DNA of 64,000 bases from Oscillospiraceae bacterium (GCA_017621795.1 JAGASJ010000098.1:1-64000); one strand, 5' to 3'. Shown: positions 34,754 through 44,155, counted from the stretch's first letter. Notes: generated by a model not told the origin, from the letters alone. Numbers and translations are program-made.

Positions 34754-36196
34754 TTATTGCGTAAGCATATTTCTGAATTGCTCCATATACCGCTGCGCGG
34801 GGATGTTCCAGCTGAAATCCTGCTCCATATCTCTTTTTTGCAGAGCGCGGAAGCCGTCCCGATTGTCCCGATACAGATGCAGGGCGCGGGTCAATGCCCC
34901 ATAGAAATCGTCGGCATTGTAGCTTTGGAAGGTGAAGCCCAGTCCGCCGTTGCCGTTTTCGTCGGCAGGGGGAACAGTGTCCCGCAGACCGCCGGTGGCG
35001 TGCACCACAGGCACAGTGCCGTAGCGCATGGCGTTCATTTGGCTCAGACCGCAGGGCTCACTCTTGGAGGGCATCAGATAGATGTCGCCGCCGGCGTAAA
35101 TGCGGGAGGCAAGCCCTAAATTGAAGGTGATCTTGGCAGCTACACGGTCGGGGAATTCGTCTGCAAGGTTGCGGAAGAAGTCCTCAAAGTGGCTTTCTCC
35201 GGTGCCCAAAATGAGCAGCTGGCAATCCTCCTCCCACAGCATTCTGCGGGCAATATAGCACAGCAGGTCCAGACCCTTGTGGCCTGCAAGGCGGGTGACC
35301 ATCACCATCAGCGGCACATCCGGCTTTACAGGCAAACCCACCTCCTGCTGCAATGCGGCCTTGCAGGCGGCCTTGCCCTCTATAAAGGACTCCGCATTGT
35401 AGTGGGCGGGAAGTGCCTTGTCGGTTTCGGGATTGAATACGCCGGTGTCGATGCCGTTGGTAATGCCGGTGAGCTTCCAGGAAGCTTCGGAAAGCACGCC
35501 GTCCAGGCCGTGGGCATAATAGGGATACATCAGCTCCCGGGCGTAGGATTCAGAAACGGTGGTGACCAGGTCTGCAGTTTCAATCGCACCCTTCATCAGA
35601 TTGACTGCACCGCCCATATCCATCACGCTCCGATATTCCCAGGGCAGGCACAGCACATCGTCAAAGTAATTGCCGTGTCCCCAGCCCTGATATTCCACGT
35701 TGTGGATGGTGAACATACATTTGGTATTGGGGAACAGGGGACGGTAGTGGGCCTTTAGGAAGGTGGGCACCAAGGCGGTCTGCCAGTCGTTACACTGGAT
35801 CACGTCCGGTGCGCCCAGTGTTACCAGTGCATCCAGGCAGGCTTTGGAGAAAAACGCATAGCGCTCGCTGTCGTCACCGTGCCCGTAAATGGCGGCTTCC
35901 CGTCCGCCGAAGTAGTACTGGCTGTCAATGAAGTAGACCTGCACGCCGTCGGTGCGGCCCTTCAGCTTCATGATGCCGGCATATTGCTGCCGCCAGCCCA
36001 GTGCCACATAAAACTGCGCCACCTGCTCTACTTCATATTGGGGATTATACTTGATTTTGTTGTAGTAGGGCAAAATCAGGGTCACTTCGTTACCGGGGAT
36101 GCGGGCCAGCGCGGCGGGCAGAGCCTCCATCACGTCGCCGAGACCGCCGGATTTTACATAAGGTGCGCCCTCGGAGGCGAGAATTGCGATTTTCAT
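34754..36196 (-). CDS. glgA: Glycogen synthase
   Basis: This 480-residue GT5 ADP-glucose:glycogen glucosyltransferase elongates alpha-1,4-glucan. Its N-terminal nucleotide-sugar loop is VKSGGLGDVMEALP (K-x-G-G-L, residues about 15-28). The C-terminal domain has GTGESHFEDFFRNLA and MPSKSEPCGLSQMNAMRYGT (the E-x7-E type donor site). AGAGGAG precedes the ATG. It overlaps the upstream glgD by four bases and is the last gene of glgC-glgD-glgA. No branching enzyme or phosphorylase gene is in this window. Confidence 0.96.
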   Translation of the reverse strand: MKIAILASEGAPYVKSGGLGDVMEALPAALARIPGNEVTLILPYYNKIKYNPQYEVEQVAQFYVALGWRQQYAGIMKLKGRTDGVQVYFIDSQYYFGGREAAIYGHGDDSERYAFFSKACLDALVTLGAPDVIQCNDWQTALVPTFLKAHYRPLFPNTKCMFTIHNVEYQGWGHGNYFDDVLCLPWEYRSVMDMGGAVNLMKGAIETADLVTTVSESYARELMYPYYAHGLDGVLSEASWKLTGITNGIDTGVFNPETDKALPAHYNAESFIEGKAACKAALQQEVGLPVKPDVPLMVMVTRLAGHKGLDLLCYIARRMLWEEDCQLLILGTGESHFEDFFRNLADEFPDRVAAKITFNLGLASRIYAGGDIYLMPSKSEPCGLSQMNAMRYGTVPVVHATGGLRDTVPPADENGNGGLGFTFQSYNADDFYGALTRALHLYRDNRDGFRALQKRDMEQDFSWNIPAQRYMEQFRNMLTQ

Positions 36197-37302
36197 ACAG
36201 TGTCTCCTCTTTTGATGATGATGGGGGTGGTGGCGGTGCCGATCAGCTTTGTGCCGGGACGGACGGTGACATCCTTGTCCAAAATCACATATTTCAGCTT
36301 AGCGCCTTCGCCAATTACGGTGTCGTTCATGATCACACAGTGCTCGACCTCTGCATCCTTATCCAGGGTCACCTGACGGAAGATGATGCAGTTTTCGGCC
36401 TTGCCCTTCAGCACACAGCCGTCGGCAATGATGCAGTCTTTAATTTCACTGTCTGCGCCGTAGTAGCAGGGTACCCGGTCACGCACCTTGGTGTAAACGG
36501 GGTGATTGCCCACAAACAGGTCGTGACGCACTTCCTTTTGAATGAGGGCAAGGGAATTTTGGAAGTATTCTTCCGCGGTTTCTGTGAACAGCGCCACACC
36601 GTCAAAGGGGTATACGTTGACAGTGATGTCACCCTTCTGCCACAGATTCAGCACCAGATCCCGGTCCATGTGGTACAGGTTGTGGGCAATGTGCTCCCGT
36701 ACCTGTGCCATCAGCCAGGGCTTGGACAGCACATAGATGTCCATACCGGCCAAATAGTCCTTCGGCGCACAGTAGTCTACAGCCAGGTCGGCGATCTCAC
36801 CGCCTGCATCCAGCTTCACGGCCAGGTCTAACTGCCGTTTGCCGTTGCAAATACCGTCCTTGGCAACCACGGTAATATCCCGACCGCTTTCTACATGCGC
36901 CCGCAGAACCTTTTTCAGGTCGATGTTGCAAAGCACAGCGGCGTCGATCATCACCACCAGATCCTCATCGCCCTTTTCCAAAATGGGCAGTGCGGTATAA
37001 ATGGATTCCAGCTTGCCGCGGTAGTTGTCCACTGTGGAAGCGGCATAGGGCGTGATGTATTCCAAGCCACCCTCTTCCAGCTCCAGACCCCATTCTTCGC
37101 CGGAGCCTACGTGGTTGATCAGGGACTGATAGTTCTGACGGGTGATCAGGCCCACGTGACGCACACCGGCGGAGGCCAAATTGGAAAGGGCAAAGTCTAC
37201 CTGGCGGTAACGACCGCCGTAGGGCAGGCTGGCCATGGTACGCATATCAGTCAGCGCACCCAGCTTGGCATCGTTTGCAAAAATGATACCCATAACATTC
37301 AT
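36193..37302 (-). CDS. glgD: Glucose-1-phosphate adenylyltransferase subunit GlgD
   Basis: This 369-residue Firmicutes-type GlgD homologue of GlgC has MGIIFANDAKLGALTDMRTMASLPYGGRYR in place of the GlgC G-G-x-G-x-R-L loop. This means the nucleotide-binding loop is degenerate. GlgD proteins are thought to be non-catalytic or weakly active partners that form a more active GlgC/GlgD heteromer. The C-terminal part is a left-handed beta-helix region (CVLKGKAENCIIFRQVTLDKDAEVEHCVIM). The start is ATG 37302, 8 bases after AAGGAGG. The ATG at 37308 is only 2 bases from that site. It lies 13 bases after glgC. Confidence 0.93.
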   Translation of the reverse strand: MNVMGIIFANDAKLGALTDMRTMASLPYGGRYRQVDFALSNLASAGVRHVGLITRQNYQSLINHVGSGEEWGLELEEGGLEYITPYAASTVDNYRGKLESIYTALPILEKGDEDLVVMIDAAVLCNIDLKKVLRAHVESGRDITVVAKDGICNGKRQLDLAVKLDAGGEIADLAVDYCAPKDYLAGMDIYVLSKPWLMAQVREHIAHNLYHMDRDLVLNLWQKGDITVNVYPFDGVALFTETAEEYFQNSLALIQKEVRHDLFVGNHPVYTKVRDRVPCYYGADSEIKDCIIADGCVLKGKAENCIIFRQVTLDKDAEVEHCVIMNDTVIGEGAKLKYVILDKDVTVRPGTKLIGTATTPIIIKRGDTV

Positions 37303-37315
37303 AGCCATATCCTCC

Positions 37316-38506
37316 TTAAATCATCTCGCCGGGCTGCAGAACGGCATTCGGCGCCAGAACTGCACCCTTGGCGGTGACACTGATCTGCATTTTCTCGTCG
37401 GAATTGAAGCAACCGCCTACCACGGCATTTCTGCCAATGCGGCTGTCTTCGCCCAAAATGGCGTGACGGACAATGGCGCCGGGCTCGATCACCACGCCGG
37501 GCATCACCACACTGTCCTCTACCACGGCGCCTTCACCGATGGTACAGCCTATGGAGATCACACTGTGATGCACCTTGCCGTAGACTTCACAGCCTTCTGC
37601 AATAAAGCTGTTGTCGATGGTGGCGTGGGCATCGATATAAGAGGAAGGCTGGGCGTTGTTACGGGCGTAGATCTTGCTGCGCTCGTCACCGCGAATGTTA
37701 AATTCAGGGTCGTCACCCAAAAGCTCCATATTGGCTTCCCACAGGGAATCAATAGTACCCACGTCCTTCCAGTAGCCGTTAAAGGAGTAGGCCATCAGCT
37801 TGTGACCGGCGTTGAGCAGGTTGGGGATGATGTTCTTGCCAAAGTCGTTGGAGGAATTTGCGTCTTCCTCGTCGGCGATCAGAAACTCCCGCAGAACGCT
37901 CCAGTTGAATACGTAGATACCCATGGAGGCGTTGGTGGACTTGGGCTTTTTGGGCTTTTCCTCAAACTCGTAGATGGAGCCGTCGGGATTGGTGTTCAGG
38001 ATGCCGAAGCGGGAGGCCTCCTTCAAAGGCACATCACGCACAGCGATGGTGCAGGAGGCACCGTTTTTCTCGTGGTAAGCCACCATGGCAGCATAGTCCA
38101 TCTTGTAGATATGGTCGCCGGAAAGGACTACCACATAGTCCGGGTCGAAGCGCTCAATAAAGTCTATGTTCTGATAAATGGCATTGGCAGTGCCCTTATA
38201 CCAGCCGCTTTTCTTGTCGTGGCGTTCGTAGGGGGGCAGAACCTGGGCACAGCTATGGGTCTTGTTCAGGCCCCAGGGTTGACCGTTGCCGATGTATTCG
38301 TTCAGTTCAAGGGGCTGATACTGGGTGAGGATCCCCACCGTATCAATGCCGGAGTTTACGCAGTTACTCAGAGGGAAGTCAATGATGCGGTATTTACCGC
38401 CGAAGGGGACGGCGGGCTTGGCTGTTTTCTCCGTCAAAACCTTTAGTCGGCTGCCTTGGCCGCCGGCAAGAAGCATTGCGATGCAGCGTTTTTTCTGGAA
38501 GTACAT
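37316..38506 (-). CDS. glgC: Glucose-1-phosphate adenylyltransferase
   Basis: This 396-residue enzyme makes ADP-glucose from glucose 1-phosphate and ATP, the committed step of glycogen synthesis. Visible are [35 protein letters not shown] (G-G-x-G-x-R-L and the P-x-K-P-A-V-P-F-G motif), [23 protein letters not shown] (catalytic Asp) and [10 protein letters not shown] (glucose 1-phosphate Lys). A C-terminal hexapeptide beta-helix follows. The ATG 38506 lies 9 bases after AAGGAG; the in-frame ATG at 38515 directly abuts that site. It is the first gene of the operon. Confidence 0.96.
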   Translation of the reverse strand: MYFQKKRCIAMLLAGGQGSRLKVLTEKTAKPAVPFGGKYRIIDFPLSNCVNSGIDTVGILTQYQPLELNEYIGNGQPWGLNKTHSCAQVLPPYERHDKKSGWYKGTANAIYQNIDFIERFDPDYVVVLSGDHIYKMDYAAMVAYHEKNGASCTIAVRDVPLKEASRFGILNTNPDGSIYEFEEKPKKPKSTNASMGIYVFNWSVLREFLIADEEDANSSNDFGKNIIPNLLNAGHKLMAYSFNGYWKDVGTIDSLWEANMELLGDDPEFNIRGDERSKIYARNNAQPSSYIDAHATIDNSFIAEGCEVYGKVHHSVISIGCTIGEGAVVEDSVVMPGVVIEPGAIVRHAILGEDSRIGRNAVVGGCFNSDEKMQISVTAKGAVLAPNAVLQPGEMI

Positions 38507-38766
38507 ATAAGACATCTCCTTGTTATTTGTTGCGCTTGTGGGTGATAAGTATTATATAGCCCTGTCTTTGCAAAAGTGCATACTTATCCACGCATAACAT
38601 ACCATATTTTAAGCCATAAGAAAAGTGGGAAAATTCATAAAAATACAGGTTTCAATCTGTTGCTTTTCACAAAAATCGGCCAAAACCTGTGGAACAAAGG
38701 TTAAAAGCATAAAAAACCGCCATATTCTTTCATTATACCCCGATGCCTGCAAAAAAATTGTCGAGC
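38507..38766. other. Intergenic region upstream of glgC
   Basis: This A+T-rich stretch contains a possible minus-strand -10 box (TATAAT, 38556-38551) but no convincing -35. I see no riboswitch or other structure before the terminator at 38767. Confidence 0.4.
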
Positions 38767-38815
38767 GCAGAACACAAAAAGGGTTGCATCTGTTGCAACC
38801 CTTTTTGTGTTCTGC
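38767..38815 (-). terminator. Long terminator stem of the ACP operon
   Basis: A perfect 22-bp stem pairs 38767-38788 with 38794-38815 around a five-base loop, one base 3' of the ACP stop codon. It contains A5/T5 tracts on both strands. Confidence 0.85.
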
Positions 38816-38816
38816 T

Positions 38817-39044
38817 TTATTTGCTTTTTGTACAGATATAGTCCACAATGCTTTGGATATTCGTTAGGCTCATCAGATCCTCGTCGGCGATTTCAATGCC
38901 GAAGGTGTCCTCAAACTGACACAGCAGCATCACCACATCCAGGGAGCTGAGCCCCAAATCCGCCACCAGTCTGCTGTCGGGGGTGATGGTGGCAGGGTCG
39001 ATTTTTTGATAGTCCGCAATAATTTTTACAACTTTTTCCAGCAT
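38817..39044 (-). CDS. Acyl carrier protein
   Basis: This 75-residue carrier protein has the phosphopantetheine site DLGLSSLDVVMLLCQFEDTF (Ser of G-L-S-S-L-D, position about 36). This is a D-S-L variant with an added Ser, as in many specialised carrier proteins. The ATG 39044 lies 7 bases after AAAGAGAG; an in-frame ATG at 39050 is too close. It is encoded next to an AMP-forming acyl ligase, so it probably accepts an acyl group activated by that enzyme instead of serving general fatty acid synthesis. Confidence 0.88.
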   Translation of the reverse strand: MLEKVVKIIADYQKIDPATITPDSRLVADLGLSSLDVVMLLCQFEDTFGIEIADEDLMSLTNIQSIVDYICTKSK

Positions 39045-39074
39045 ACGCATTCTCTCTTTCTTTTAAACCCGAAA

Positions 39075-40592
39075 TTATCTTTTGATTTTTTTGGAGGAGG
39101 TTTTGGGAAACTCAGTCAGGCGAATTTTCAGCTTTCCGATACGCTTGTGCATCGGCTTTCCGGCGTTGTCCTTTTCAATGGAAGCCCAAAGCAGCTTTTG
39201 CAACTGCGCCTCGTCTTCCGTGCCCCAATAGGCAACGTCCGGGAAGATCTCTGCCGTGATTCTGTCCTCCTGCTCATAAACAAGCACCTCTGCAATGCCT
39301 GCAATGCGCATCAAGTCTTGTTCTAATTCCTCTGCCGAGACGTTTTTGCCGTTAGAGAGGATGATCAGGTTTTTGATTCTTCCCGTGATGAAGATAAAAC
39401 CGTCCTCGTCTATATAGCCAAGGTCGCCGGTGCGGAACCAGTCGCCGTCAAAGGAATCGGCAGTGGCCTTCTCATTTTTCAGATAGCCGGCCATAACAAT
39501 ATCGCCCTTGACGCAGATCTCGCCGATGCCCTGTTCGTCGGGATTGCGTACCTTTACCAAGGTGTGGGAAAGGGCGGGACCTACACTGCCGATGCGGTGG
39601 CGCTCTACGGTATTTACCGCAACCACCGGAGAGCATTCGGAAATGCCGTAGCCCTGCAGCAGCTCAATGCCCATTTCCTTATAGGCTGTTACATATTGCC
39701 CGTCCAATTTCGCGCCGCCGCTGACCAGTACCTTCAGCCGTCCGCCAAAAAAGGCGTTTGCAACCTTTGCTACAGCCACGCCCTGTTTCTCCGCTTCCCG
39801 GGTCAGGGTCTTGTAGAAGGTCTCCACATACAGCGGGACCAAAAAAACGGTGGTAGGCTTGATGCGCTGAAAATCCTGCAGTATATAGCGCATACCTTGG
39901 TTGATGCCCAGCACGATGCCGCAATACAGACTGCACATCACTGTTGCAGTCCAGGCGTAAGAATGGTGGAAGGGGAGCAGAAGCAGGGTGCTGCCCCAAA
40001 GATCCAGCCGTTCTGCGGTAATGACGGTATCCAGGCAAATACTTTTCTGCCGCAGCTGCACACCCTTGGCAGCACCGGTGGTGCCGGAGGTGTAGATGAC
40101 GGAGGCAATGTCGTCAGGGGATTCTGCCGTTTCGCTGATCAGCTGATAGGCTTTATTGGACACGGGGAAATCGGTCATACATAAAAGCCCGATGCCTGTC
40201 TCATTTGCAAGATCGTCGGCAAATGTTTGGTAGCCCGCGCTGTGTATCAGCAGCTTGCTTTCGCATTCTTTTGCAATGCGGGATGCCTCGCCCAATGTGA
40301 TCTCCCGGTCCAGAGGGACGACCGTGTTTTGTGTGGTGGTGATTGCAAAATAAGCGACGATCCAGCTGTAGGAATTTTCGCCGATCAGGGCAATGCGTTC
40401 GCGGCAATAGCCCTGATTTTGAAGCCAATGCCGCAGGGCATCGACATCCGTGGCAAATGTGCCGTAGGTGATCTCCTTTTGCCCGTTTCCTGCAGTAAAG
40501 GAAAAGGCAGTGCGTTCTTTATAGTGGGTGTAGATGTAGTTGAGAAAGGCTGCCATATTGGCAATTTCTTTTTCTGTGATCATTTCTGCCAT
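39075..40592 (-). CDS. AMP-forming acyl-CoA/acyl-ACP ligase
   Basis: This 505-residue ANL-superfamily adenylating enzyme has core motifs in order: IASVIYTSGTTGAAKGVQL (phosphate loop A3, about residue 165), YGISECSPVVAV (A5), WFRTGDLGYIDEDGF (A7) and GRIKNLIILSNGKNVSAEELE (A8 hinge). A C-terminal TSSKKIKR carries the A10 Lys. It most resembles long-chain fatty acid ligases. Together with the ACP gene 30 bases downstream it suggests an acyl-ACP synthetase pair recycling exogenous fatty acids or loading a special acyl group. The true acyl substrate cannot be read from sequence. Confidence 0.88.
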   Translation of the reverse strand: MAEMITEKEIANMAAFLNYIYTHYKERTAFSFTAGNGQKEITYGTFATDVDALRHWLQNQGYCRERIALIGENSYSWIVAYFAITTTQNTVVPLDREITLGEASRIAKECESKLLIHSAGYQTFADDLANETGIGLLCMTDFPVSNKAYQLISETAESPDDIASVIYTSGTTGAAKGVQLRQKSICLDTVITAERLDLWGSTLLLLPFHHSYAWTATVMCSLYCGIVLGINQGMRYILQDFQRIKPTTVFLVPLYVETFYKTLTREAEKQGVAVAKVANAFFGGRLKVLVSGGAKLDGQYVTAYKEMGIELLQGYGISECSPVVAVNTVERHRIGSVGPALSHTLVKVRNPDEQGIGEICVKGDIVMAGYLKNEKATADSFDGDWFRTGDLGYIDEDGFIFITGRIKNLIILSNGKNVSAEELEQDLMRIAGIAEVLVYEQEDRITAEIFPDVAYWGTEDEAQLQKLLWASIEKDNAGKPMHKRIGKLKIRLTEFPKTSSKKIKR

Positions 40593-40619
40593 TTTCTTCT
40601 TTCGTCCTATTATTTATAC

Positions 40620-41327
40620 TCAGATGGAATACAGCGGCCGTGCGACCCGCTTGTACAATAGCAGAGTCAGAATGGAAACGGCACAGCCTTTTATAATATT
40701 TAACGGTACAACGCTGAACAAAACAAAGGTGCTCACGGAGTGGATGCTGCCGTTGATGGCAGTGCCCATTGCTACAATCTTATCCAGGGGCAAGCCGTAA
40801 AAATCCGCGAATTTGGGAAGCAGGAAGAAGGCGTTGAAGCTGCTGCCGATGACTGCAAGGCTGATCGTGCCTGCAACCATACCCCAAATGGCATAACTGC
40901 GCTTCTGATTCAGTCTGTAGATCATTACCGCGGGCAGAACCAATGAACAGCCCACCACAAAATTGGCAAACTCCCCGATAAATGCTGTGGATGTGGGCTT
41001 CAGAAGCAGCTTCAGCATGATCTTCACCGCCTCACACAGCACCGCAGAGGTGGGTCCCAAATAATAGCCGCACAGCAGCGGGGGAACATCGGAGAAGTCC
41101 AACTTATAAAATTCAGGAGCAAGAAAGGTCAGGGGAAATTCAATAAGCATCAGCGCAGAGGCCAATGCGGAGGAGACGGAGATAATGCACAGCCGTCTTG
41201 TGGATGATACCTTCCTTTTGGTTTTACAATATCGCTCAAAAAGCATAGAGAGCAGAACAAGCCCTGCAATGATGGCGATAATGGTGAGCACAAAGCTTAA
41301 ATGCTCCTTTAGCTGATCCCACAGCAT
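40620..41327 (-). CDS. ribU: Riboflavin ECF transporter substrate-binding protein
   Basis: This 235-residue S component of an energy-coupling-factor importer has five or six membrane helices and the riboflavin-family segments KLDFSDVPPLLCGYYLGPTSAV and FIGEFANFVVGCSLVLPAV. An FMN riboswitch directly upstream supports riboflavin as substrate. The ATG 41327 follows AAAAGGAGGAATCCT; in-frame ATGs at 41351 and 41369 lie at or inside the riboswitch terminator and are not credible. The EcfA/EcfT module is not in the window and is presumably shared. Confidence 0.92.
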   Translation of the reverse strand: MLWDQLKEHLSFVLTIIAIIAGLVLLSMLFERYCKTKRKVSSTRRLCIISVSSALASALMLIEFPLTFLAPEFYKLDFSDVPPLLCGYYLGPTSAVLCEAVKIMLKLLLKPTSTAFIGEFANFVVGCSLVLPAVMIYRLNQKRSYAIWGMVAGTISLAVIGSSFNAFFLLPKFADFYGLPLDKIVAMGTAINGSIHSVSTFVLFSVVPLNIIKGCAVSILTLLLYKRVARPLYSI

Positions 41328-41346
41328 AGGATTCCTCCTTTTCATC

Positions 41347-41382
41347 ATAAAAAATGCCCCGAGCATCAAATGCTCAGGGCAT
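41347..41382 (-). terminator. FMN riboswitch terminator
   Basis: On the minus strand ATGCCCT-GAGCAT pairs with ATGCTC-GGGGCAT (41354-41382, loop TTG) and is followed by seven T. This intrinsic terminator lies between aptamer and start codon, the expected off-switch for FMN. Confidence 0.9.
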
Positions 41383-41400
41383 AGCTATACTAAAAGATTA

Positions 41401-41503
41401 CTTCTTCCATCCAGACTGTACTGTCGGTATCGGAGTTACACCGATTCGGCCTTTCGGCTCGCGGACTTTACCGCCGGTCGGGAATTGCACCCTGCCCTGA
41501 AGT
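41401..41503 (-). ncRNA. FMN riboswitch (RFN element)
   Basis: Read on the minus strand from 41503, the aptamer contains CTTCAGGGCAGGG, AATTCCCGACCGGCGGTAAA, GTCCGCGAGCCGAAAGGC, TCGGTGTAACTCCGATACCG and ACAGTACAGTCTGGATGGAA. It ends at GAAG (41401). This is the conserved FMN aptamer in full. It controls ribU by the terminator at 41347-41382. Confidence 0.97.
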
Positions 41504-41569
41504 GATATTGATTTACACCACCATACCACGACTTTACATAGTTGTCAAGTGGGGAATAATATGGTAAAC

Positions 41570-42067
41570 TCAGGTTGTGGGCGGCACCTCCGGTTCGGTG
41601 GGTGCGGCGGCAGGCATTTTGAAGCCGCTGACGGCTCCCTTGGGAGAGGTGTTTGTCACATCCCCGCCGATGACTTGGTTTTTATAGAGCAGCAACGTGG
41701 CGTAAACCGGGTCGGTGGCGTTGGGGTAGTTTTCGATTTTGTATACGTACCGCATAACCGTCTTGCCGGCATAGGCGCTTAAATCGTAGCCCTGGCTTTT
41801 TTGCAGGGCGTTGTAGCGGTCAAAGACCTCGCTGGATGCCTTGGGGATGCGCACCTGTCCCGATTCGGTGGGGGAGGTGGTGACCTCCCAGCCAAAGCTT
41901 TTCAGGAAAGCTACGCGGGCATCGTTGCCGGAAAGGGTCGGTACGGCGGTGGGGGTTGCCTCTTTTTTGCCCCCGAATATGGCGCTCAATGCCAAAATTG
42001 CCACGATAGCGGCAGCAACGGCAATGGCGATTTTCTTTATATTGACCTTGGCGGTCATAAACATCAT
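41570..42067 (-). CDS. DUF4830-type membrane-anchored protein
   Basis: This protein of about 165 residues has one N-terminal membrane segment (IKKIAIAVAAAIVAILALSAIF), a Thr/Pro-rich spacer and an extracytoplasmic domain. That domain has FLKSFGWEVTTSPTESGQVRIPKAS, YNALQKSQGYDLSAYAGKTVMRYVYKIENYP and YKNQVIGGDV, the pattern I associate with DUF4830 of clostridia. The tail is Pro/Thr-rich (EPEVPPTT). AGGAGG lies 7 bases before the ATG at 42067 (42064 is an alternative). Function is unknown. It is divergent from the pseudouridine synthase gene. Confidence 0.75.
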   Translation of the reverse strand: MMFMTAKVNIKKIAIAVAAAIVAILALSAIFGGKKEATPTAVPTLSGNDARVAFLKSFGWEVTTSPTESGQVRIPKASSEVFDRYNALQKSQGYDLSAYAGKTVMRYVYKIENYPNATDPVYATLLLYKNQVIGGDVTNTSPKGAVSGFKMPAAAPTEPEVPPTT

Positions 42068-42138
42068 AACCATTCCTCCTACATCTTAAATCACACTATC
42101 AGTCTATGAGCCGGCAGGGGGAATAGAACGGAGCAGTT

Positions 42139-42837
42139 ATGGAGCGACTGGATAAATTTTTGTGCGATTGCGGTGTGGGAACACGCAGTCAGGTAAAATT
42201 GCTTTTAAAGGCAGGACGGGTGCGTGTGGACGGTGTGGTGCAGCGGGATAACGGCTGTAAGATCGACCCGCAGAAGCAGACAGTTCTGCTGGACGGTGCG
42301 CCTCTTCGGGAAGCGGGGCAGGTGGTGGTGATGCTCAATAAGCCGGCAGGCTATGTGACGGCCACCGAGGATCGGCAGGAGCAGACCGTGATGGAGCTGC
42401 TGCCGGCGGAATATAAATTTTTGGACCTGAAGCCGGTGGGACGTTTGGATAAGCAGACCGAGGGACTGCTGCTTTTTACCAACGACGGAGATTTGCTCCA
42501 CCGGCTGATCAGCCCCAAAAAGGAAGTGCCAAAGGTGTACTATGCCCGTCATGAGGGGGATGTGACCGAGGAAGATGTAAAGGCCTTCGCTGCAGGGATA
42601 ACCTTGCGGGACGGTACGGTGTGTCTGCCTGCGGTGCTGGAGCGCATTGCTGCGGGAGAAAGCAGGATCACGGTCTGCGAGGGCAAATATCATCAGGTGC
42701 GGCGGATGATGGCATCGCGGAACAAAACAGTGCTCTACCTGGAGCGACAGCAGGAGGGAACACTGAGCCTGGGGGATTTGCCCCGGGGAAAGGTGCGTCC
42801 GTTGACCCCTGAGGAAATCCGGGAATTGAGCAAATAA
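42139..42837 (+). CDS. rsuA: RsuA-type 16S rRNA pseudouridine synthase
   Basis: This 232-residue protein has an N-terminal S4 RNA-binding domain (ERLDKFLCDCGVGTRSQVKLLLKAGRVRVDG, residues 2-32). The pseudouridine synthase domain has the catalytic motif PVGRLDKQTEGLLLFTNDG (Asp in G-R-L-D, about residue 103) and the RsuA/RluB-type segment EGKYHQVRRMMASRNKTVLYLER. Length and motif spacing fit RsuA-like enzymes that modify U516 of 16S rRNA, although RluB/RluF-type targets cannot be excluded. Confidence 0.9.
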   Translation: MERLDKFLCDCGVGTRSQVKLLLKAGRVRVDGVVQRDNGCKIDPQKQTVLLDGAPLREAGQVVVMLNKPAGYVTATEDRQEQTVMELLPAEYKFLDLKPVGRLDKQTEGLLLFTNDGDLLHRLISPKKEVPKVYYARHEGDVTEEDVKAFAAGITLRDGTVCLPAVLERIAAGESRITVCEGKYHQVRRMMASRNKTVLYLERQQEGTLSLGDLPRGKVRPLTPEEIRELSK

Positions 42838-42900
42838 GAGTCATACTGGCATAATCCACAAAAATAAAGGGTGTTTTTGCAATAAAACGTCAAATAACAC

Positions 42901-42929
42901 TTGCAAAATGTTCAAAAGCAGTATATAAT
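42901..42929 (+). promoter_or_regulatory. Promoter of the CdaR-type gene
   Basis: TTGCAA (42901-42906), a 17-base spacer and TATAAT (42924-42929) lie about 55 bases before the start codon. Confidence 0.75.
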
Positions 42930-42984
42930 CAAATTACATATTTGTATAAATCACAGAGAATAAAGATTTAGGAGGCTTCCCCTT

Positions 42985-44076
42985 ATGTCTAACAATGTGT
43001 TTCAAAGTGTAATCGTACAGCTGAAGGAAATAACCAATATGACCTTCGGTGTCATTGATAACGACGGATGCGTGGTGTCCTGTACCGATGTGACGCTTTT
43101 GGGTGAGCGCTGGACGGATGTTGCCGCGAAGCTGGCAAACAGCGAAGGACAGCTGCTGACCTTCGGGCAAAAGACCTTTAAGGCAATTTTCGGCGGCAAC
43201 AATCGGTTTGAGTACGCAGTATTCTGCACCGGTGACGATGAGCAGGCGCGGACCTATTGCTCCCTGGCGTATGTCTCGCTGAACAATGCCAAAACCTTCT
43301 ACGAGGAAAAGCACGACCGGGGCACCTTCGTCAAGAATATTATTATGGATAACATCCTCAGCGGCGATATTTATATCCGCGCCAAGGAGCTGCATTTTGC
43401 TACCGATGTGCCCCGCGCAGTATTTTTGGTGCGTCAGGTAGGCCGTAGCGATGTGGCGGCGGTGGATATGCTGTCGGAGATGTATAGCGATCGGCAGCAG
43501 GACTTTGTCCTGAGTATCAACGAGACCGATATCGCTGTGATCAAGCAGCTGCCAGGCGAGACCTCTGCAGAAGAGCTGGAAGCAATGGCCAAGACCATTG
43601 AAGACAAGATGAAGAGCGAGCTGTACGTAAAAACCGTCATCGGCATCGGCACGGTGGCACAGCATCTGCGGGAGCTCAGTGATGTATATAAGGAAGCCCA
43701 GACCGCCATTGATGTGGGCAAGGTGTTTGATACAGAGCGCAGCATCATCAACTATGAGAATCTGGGCATTGGCCGTCTGATCTATCAGCTGCCCACCACT
43801 TTGTGTGATATTTACTTAACGGAAGTGTTTAAGAAAAACTCCATTGATGCGCTGGATCAGGAGACCCTGTTTACCATCAATAAGTTCTTTGAGAACAACC
43901 TGAACGTGTCCGAGACCTCCCGGAAGCTGTTCGTACACCGCAACACCCTGGTGTACCGTTTGGAGAAGATCAAGAAGCTGACCGGTCTGGATCTGCGGGA
44001 ATTTGATCACGCCATCGTGTTTAAGGTGGCGCTGATGGTGCGCAAGTACCTGTCCTCCCGGGACGTCCGCATTTGA
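42985..44076 (+). CDS. CdaR/PucR-type transcriptional regulator
   Basis: This 363-residue regulator ends with a PucR/CdaR helix-turn-helix (FFENNLNVSETSRKLFVHRNTLVYRLEKIKKLTGLDL, about residues 308-345). A central GGDEF-like ligand module typical of the family (IETDIAVIKQLPGE..) and an N-terminal sensor-like domain (VIVQLKEITNMTFGVIDNDGCVVSCT) precede it. Relatives in clostridia control sugar-diacid, purine or unknown genes. It is monocistronic and the neighbours give no clue to the ligand. GGAGG lies upstream of the ATG. Confidence 0.88.
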   Translation: MSNNVFQSVIVQLKEITNMTFGVIDNDGCVVSCTDVTLLGERWTDVAAKLANSEGQLLTFGQKTFKAIFGGNNRFEYAVFCTGDDEQARTYCSLAYVSLNNAKTFYEEKHDRGTFVKNIIMDNILSGDIYIRAKELHFATDVPRAVFLVRQVGRSDVAAVDMLSEMYSDRQQDFVLSINETDIAVIKQLPGETSAEELEAMAKTIEDKMKSELYVKTVIGIGTVAQHLRELSDVYKEAQTAIDVGKVFDTERSIINYENLGIGRLIYQLPTTLCDIYLTEVFKKNSIDALDQETLFTINKFFENNLNVSETSRKLFVHRNTLVYRLEKIKKLTGLDLREFDHAIVFKVALMVRKYLSSRDVRI

Positions 44077-44091
44077 ACACAGTAAAATAAG

Positions 44092-44120
44092 ACAGCCCCT
44101 GCAGGGTTTGCAGGGGCTGT
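44092..44120 (+). terminator. Terminator of the CdaR-type gene
   Basis: ACAGCCCCTGCA (44092-44103) pairs with TGCAGGGGCTGT (44109-44120). The T-tract is weak. Confidence 0.65.
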
Positions 44121-44155
44121 AATCCATAAAAAAGGGGGATTTGCAAAAATTCCCC

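Noticed and set aside
36193..37302. GlgD as a second catalytic GlgC
   Set aside because: The G-G-x-G-x-R-L nucleotide loop is degenerate, so an accessory subunit is more likely.
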